Positions 7,762 through 10,242 of a DNA stretch of 10,242 bases are shown in pieces. This DNA comes from an uncultured Christensenella sp. (lineage in GTDB: Bacteria > Bacillota > Clostridia > Christensenellales > UBA3700), in contig CAJUBA010000028.1 of NCBI GenBank assembly GCA_910584635.1, positions 1-10,242 of the forward strand, written 5' to 3'. The notes under the pieces are model-generated. The model was given only the letters and a program-made list of their open reading frames with translations. It made no database searches and was not told where the DNA came from. Made by a program: the position numbers and the translations under genes. How positions within the stretch are numbered: position 1 is the stretch's first letter; every line of letters begins with the position of its first letter.

Positions 7762-9722
7762 CTTACTTCGCTGCCGCTCTTCATGCTTTTCTCGGGCGCT
7801 ATCAAAGCGAGATTTCCCTCTTCGTCGCTTGCGCAAAGCACCATGCCCTGCGATTCGATTCCTCTAAGTTTAACAGGCTTGAGATTGGTTACGACAATTA
7901 CCTGCTTGCCTACCATTTCTTCGGGGGAATAATATTTTGCTATTCCGCTTACTATCGTACGCGGCTGCTCCTCTCCCAAATCAATCTTGCTGCAAAGCAA
8001 TTTATCCGCTTTCTCAACTTTTTGACATTCCACTACTTTGCCCACTTTGAGGACAATCTTAGCAAAATCGTCTATCGTGATTTGCTGTATATCTACTACG
8101 TTTTCCACTTTCTTTTCTTCCTTCGACTGCGTTTGAGCGAGTTTCTTCTGCTCGTCCAATATCCCGTCCATTATTTTAAGTTCCTTTTCAATATCGATTC
8201 TTTGGAATAACTGTTCGCCTTTCTCCACCTTTAATCCGGATATTTTCGCGCCGAATTTTTCAAGCGATTCAAACGACGTCAACTCTGCGCTCTTTATTCC
8301 GAGTTTTTCGAATATCTTCGACGGCGTTTGAGTAAGAAAGGGTTGAAGAATAACCGCGGACATTCTTATTGTTTCACAGAGATTGTAAAGGACTGTTTTC
8401 AGTCTGATTTTTCCTTCTTCGCTTTTCGCCAATATCCAAGGCGCGCATTCGTCGATATATTTATTTGCTCTTTGTATCACTTTGAAAATGCTCTCCAACG
8501 CTTCGGGAACGTACATCTTATCCATACTCGCGCTGACGGAAGGATACATTTGTTCCGCCAAAGCGATAAGCGATTCGTCTACTTCCTCGCGTTCTCCCGG
8601 ACATGGGATAATTCCGTCGAAATACTGCCCAACCATCGCCATAACTCTTGACACGAGATTTCCCAAATCGTTGGCAAGGTCGCTGTTGCGAAGTTTGAGA
8701 AAAATTTCGTTTGTGAAATTTCCGTCCTGACCGAAAGGTACTTCTCTCAACATATAATATCTCAAAGCGTCTACGCCGTATCTTTCGCAAAGTATAAACG
8801 GGTCGACAATATTGCCTTTGGACTTGCTCATCTTATCGTTGTTGAACATCAACCAACCGTGTCCGTAAACTTTCTTGGGCAGTGGCAAATCCAACGCCAT
8901 CAGTATTGCCGGCCAAATAATGGAGTGAAATCTTATTATTTCCTTGCCCATCATGTGTACGTCAGCCGGCCAATATTTTTTGAAAAGGCCGTCGTCTTCG
9001 CCCTCATAACCCAGCGCCGTAATGTAATTTACCAAAGCGTCAATCCATACATACACAACGTGCTTAGGATCGAACGGAACCTTTACTCCCCAGTCAAAAG
9101 ACGTACGCGATACGCACAAATCCTGCAAACCCGGACGAATAAAATTGTTAAGCATTTCGTTTTGTCTTGTAGCGGGTTGAAGAAATTCTTTATCCTCTTC
9201 GATAAGTTTCTCTATTCTCTTTTGGTACTTGCTTAGTTTGAAGAAATAACTTTCTTCTTTGGTAAGGTCCACGCTTCTTCCGCAATCGGGACATTTTCCG
9301 TCGACAAGTTGAGTCTTTGTCCAAAACGCTTCGCACGGAGTGCAGTACCATCCCTCATATTCGCTCTTGTAAATATCTCCTTTATCGTAGAGTTTCTTAA
9401 AAATCTTTTGAACTGCTTTTTCGTGTTCCTCGTCAGTCGTACGAATAAATTTATCGTACGAAATATCAAGAAGTTTCCACAGTCTTTTGAGTTCGCCTAC
9501 CACGCCGTCGATATACGTTTTGACCTCGACGTTTTCCGCCGCGGCAACTTTTTGAATCTTCTGTCCGTGTTCGTCCGTACCCGTAAGATAAAATACGTCG
9601 TACCCCTGCATTCTTTTGTATCTCGCAAGCGCGTCGCAAATTATAGTAGTATAACAAGTACCTATATGCCACTTTCCGCTTGGATAATAAATCGGTGTCG
9701 TAATGTAAAACTTCTTATTCAT
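7758..9722 (-). CDS. metG: Methionine--tRNA ligase
   Basis: 654 residues. It activates methionine with ATP and charges initiator and elongator tRNA-Met in the cytosol. The class I signature is HIGT (19-22) within YYPSGKWHIGTCYTT. The last base-binding His of HIGH is Thr here; that position is variable in MetRS. TGTDEHGQKI is at 47-56. One zinc knuckle is formed by C127, C130, C144 and C147, as in the Bacillus-type enzyme. KMSKS is at 297-301. A Lys/Glu-rich linker leads to a C-terminal EMAPII/Trbp111-like tRNA-binding and dimerisation domain (about 550-654: VLKVGKV, LLCSKIDLG, IVSGIA, LRGIESQGMVL). The ATG at 9722 is preferred to a GTG at 9728 because AGGAG lies 5 bases before the ATG and overlaps the GTG. 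It is the first gene of the operon; its TGA overlaps the tatD ATG. No T-box or S-box was recognised in the leader. Confidence 0.97.
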   Translation of the reverse strand: MNKKFYITTPIYYPSGKWHIGTCYTTIICDALARYKRMQGYDVFYLTGTDEHGQKIQKVAAAENVEVKTYIDGVVGELKRLWKLLDISYDKFIRTTDEEHEKAVQKIFKKLYDKGDIYKSEYEGWYCTPCEAFWTKTQLVDGKCPDCGRSVDLTKEESYFFKLSKYQKRIEKLIEEDKEFLQPATRQNEMLNNFIRPGLQDLCVSRTSFDWGVKVPFDPKHVVYVWIDALVNYITALGYEGEDDGLFKKYWPADVHMMGKEIIRFHSIIWPAILMALDLPLPKKVYGHGWLMFNNDKMSKSKGNIVDPFILCERYGVDALRYYMLREVPFGQDGNFTNEIFLKLRNSDLANDLGNLVSRVMAMVGQYFDGIIPCPGEREEVDESLIALAEQMYPSVSASMDKMYVPEALESIFKVIQRANKYIDECAPWILAKSEEGKIRLKTVLYNLCETIRMSAVILQPFLTQTPSKIFEKLGIKSAELTSFESLEKFGAKISGLKVEKGEQLFQRIDIEKELKIMDGILDEQKKLAQTQSKEEKKVENVVDIQQITIDDFAKIVLKVGKVVECQKVEKADKLLCSKIDLGEEQPRTIVSGIAKYYSPEEMVGKQVIVVTNLKPVKLRGIESQGMVLCASDEEGNLALIAPEKSMKSGSEVR

Positions 9723-9727
9723 AAACA

Positions 9728-9732
9728 CTCCT
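9728..9732 (-). promoter_or_regulatory. Ribosome binding site AGGAG of metG
   Basis: AGGAG on the minus strand, 5 bases before the ATG at 9722. It overlaps the alternative GTG start two codons earlier, which rules that start out. Confidence 0.75.
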
Positions 9733-9738
9733 AGGTAA

Positions 9739-9763
9739 AAGCAGGTTTTTATTTCCCGCGCTT
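9739..9763 (-). repeat. Proximal copy of a duplicated metG-leader motif
   Basis: On the plus strand AAGCAG then ATTTCCCGC then CTT occur here, and the same three blocks occur at 9784-9801 with shorter gaps. The starts are 45 bp apart. This copy ends just before the metG ribosome binding site and could form a weaker hairpin of its own (AAGC / GCTT with inner GG / CC). Confidence 0.45.
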
Positions 9764-9776
9764 ACTCAGTAAATTG

Positions 9777-9808
9777 ACATTGCAAGCAGAATTTCCCGCT
9801 TGCAATGT
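9777..9808 (-). promoter_or_regulatory. Inverted repeat at the metG transcription start
   Basis: ACATTGCAAGC (9777-9787) and GCTTGCAATGT (9798-9808) are perfect 11-bp arms around a 10-base loop. The element begins one base after the -10 box, so the predicted start (about 9801-9803) falls inside the right arm. A full RNA hairpin would need an earlier start. The placement suits a repressor operator, or a 5'-end hairpin protecting the mRNA. There is no T run after it, so it is not an ordinary terminator on the minus strand. Confidence 0.6.
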
Positions 9809-9809
9809 A

Positions 9810-9838
9810 ATTATACAATATCATTCCATAAAAGTAAA
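9810..9838 (-). promoter_or_regulatory. Vegetative-type promoter of the metG-tatD-rSAM-rsmA operon
   Basis: The minus strand has TTTACT (9833-9838), a 17-base spacer and TATAAT (9810-9815). The -10 is perfect and the -35 matches TTGACA at 4 of 6 positions. The DNA just upstream (9840-9910) is very AT-rich, as expected of an UP-like region. The predicted leader to the metG ATG is about 80 bases. Confidence 0.7.
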
Positions 9839-9916
9839 CAAATTTACAATCGATAAGGCTTATTATAAATTATAGTAAATATAATATTGTAATTATTATA
9901 TAAGGTATTGAAAATC

Positions 9917-10040
9917 TAGTCAGACTTATTTTTTCCGACCATTCGTAAAATCTCCGTTTCACTTCGATTTTAGTCGGACTTTGCTTTTTCCGACCAAACG
10001 CGAAATCTACATTGCATTACGATTTCGGTCGGACTTTATT
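9917..10040. repeat. 54-55 bp hairpin-forming tandem repeat, about 2.3 copies
   Basis: Copy 1 is 9917-9970, copy 2 is 9971-10025, and a truncated copy 3 is 10026-10040. Each full copy begins TAGTC(A/G)GACTT, carries TTTTTCCGACC and ends TACGATTT or TTCGATTT. The end of one copy pairs with the start of the next: CCGAC with GTCGG, plus AAAATC with GATTTT (first junction) or CGAAATC with GATTTCG (second junction). An A-T pair in one hairpin is G-C in the other, so both strands changed together. The copies have diverged (about 70% identity in the second half). This looks like an intergenic palindromic repeat family. Confidence 0.7.
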
Positions 10041-10062
10041 TATATTGATTATTTTATTACAT

Positions 10063-10103
10063 TAGATATTTCGGCTGCGTTTCACTCCGCTCAATATGTC
10101 GGG
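10063..10103 (+). repeat. Interspersed repeat, left copy
   Basis: TAGATATTTCGGCTGCG, then 10 extra bases, then CTCAATATGTCGG. This matches the reverse complement of 10200-10230 at 23 of 30 positions outside the insertion. It resembles the intergenic repeat TTCTTCGGCTGCG...CTCAGAATGACGG that I remember from many Firmicutes and other bacteria. Confidence 0.6.
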
Positions 10104-10199
10104 AGAGGAAACAATATTAGTTAATTCTTTCATCATTATAAAATAAACGTAATGTTTCTATATTCGTTATATTGATAGTACAGAGTAACGCTTATTCAT

Positions 10200-10230
10200 C
10201 CGTCATTCTGAGCGTAGTCGAAGAATCTAG
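10200..10230 (-). repeat. Interspersed repeat, right copy (inverted)
   Basis: CCGTCATTCTGAGCGTAG followed by TCGAAGAATCTAG. This is the better-preserved copy of a very common intergenic repeat (GTCATTCTGAGCG...GAAGAATCT, from memory). It lies in the opposite orientation to the copy at 10063, with about 96 AT-rich bases between them, as in a small non-autonomous mobile element. Confidence 0.65.
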
Positions 10231-10242
10231 TTTAATATTTAT

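Larger units (their letters stand above)
9840..10242. other. Gene-free right-hand region
   Basis: About 400 bases with no credible coding frame on either strand. It holds an AT-rich stretch (9840-9912), a hairpin-forming tandem array (9917-10040) and a pair of inverted interspersed repeats (10063-10103 and 10200-10230). No tRNA, riboswitch or terminator was recognised. The gene to the right lies outside the window. Confidence 0.6.

Noticed and set aside
7762..7836. Upstream extension of tatD by 25 codons
   Set aside because: The extension is inside metG, strongly basic, and precedes the conserved MIIDSHCHL start; the ATGA overlap gives the family's normal length.
9657..9668. HIGT instead of HIGH as evidence of an inactive MetRS
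   Set aside because: The last residue of this motif varies in functional MetRS enzymes, and KMSKS, the zinc knuckle and the tRNA-binding domain are all intact.
9723..9728. GTG start for metG two codons earlier
   Set aside because: This codon overlaps the AGGAG ribosome site, whereas the ATG at 9722 has proper spacing.
9917..10040. CRISPR array
   Set aside because: There are fewer than three copies, they are diverged, and no unique spacers separate identical repeats; no cas genes are near.

Overview
The window is a moderately AT-rich bacterial segment in which every convincing gene lies on the minus strand. It most likely comes from an anaerobic, endospore-forming Firmicute of class Clostridia. 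The grounds are a single-zinc-knuckle MetRS with a C-terminal tRNA-binding domain, the metG-tatD-rSAM-rsmA order (a variant of the Firmicute metS-tatD-rnmV-ksgA block), strong GGAGG-type ribosome binding sites, and a near-perfect sigma-E (sporulation) promoter. The genus cannot be fixed from the sequence alone.

Right to left, which is the direction of transcription: positions 9840-10242 hold no gene. They contain about 2.3 copies of a 54-55 bp tandem repeat able to form hairpins, and two inverted copies of a short interspersed repeat. A vegetative-type promoter at 9810-9838, with an inverted repeat over its start region, leads into a four-gene operon: metG (methionyl-tRNA synthetase), tatD (metal-dependent nuclease), a TatD-associated radical SAM protein, and rsmA (16S rRNA dimethyladenosine methyltransferase). 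Gene junctions are very tight: a 4-nt ATGA overlap, a 10-nt gap and a 4-nt gap. The operon joins tRNA charging, nucleic-acid quality control and ribosome maturation. The radical SAM gene sits where many Firmicutes carry the 5S rRNA maturase rnmV.

A 306-codon gene of unknown function follows (4509-5429). It has its own sigma-E-like promoter and a rho-independent terminator, so it looks like a separate gene expressed in the mother cell during sporulation.

The left 4.2 kb is one uninterrupted minus-strand reading frame that runs off the window edge, at least 1405 codons. It encodes a giant membrane-anchored surface protein: N-terminal membrane segment, a domain resembling DUF6273, a long series of beta-rich extracellular repeats, an Asp/Pro/Asn-rich spacer, then further membrane segments and a charged, presumably cytoplasmic tail. 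Its upstream region has a 28-bp near-palindrome and a partial second copy of the same motif.

No tRNA, rRNA, CRISPR array or intact mobile element was seen. The most interesting unexplained items are the sigma-E-driven unknown gene, the palindrome pair before the giant surface gene, the duplicated motif in the metG leader, and the repeat cluster at the right edge.
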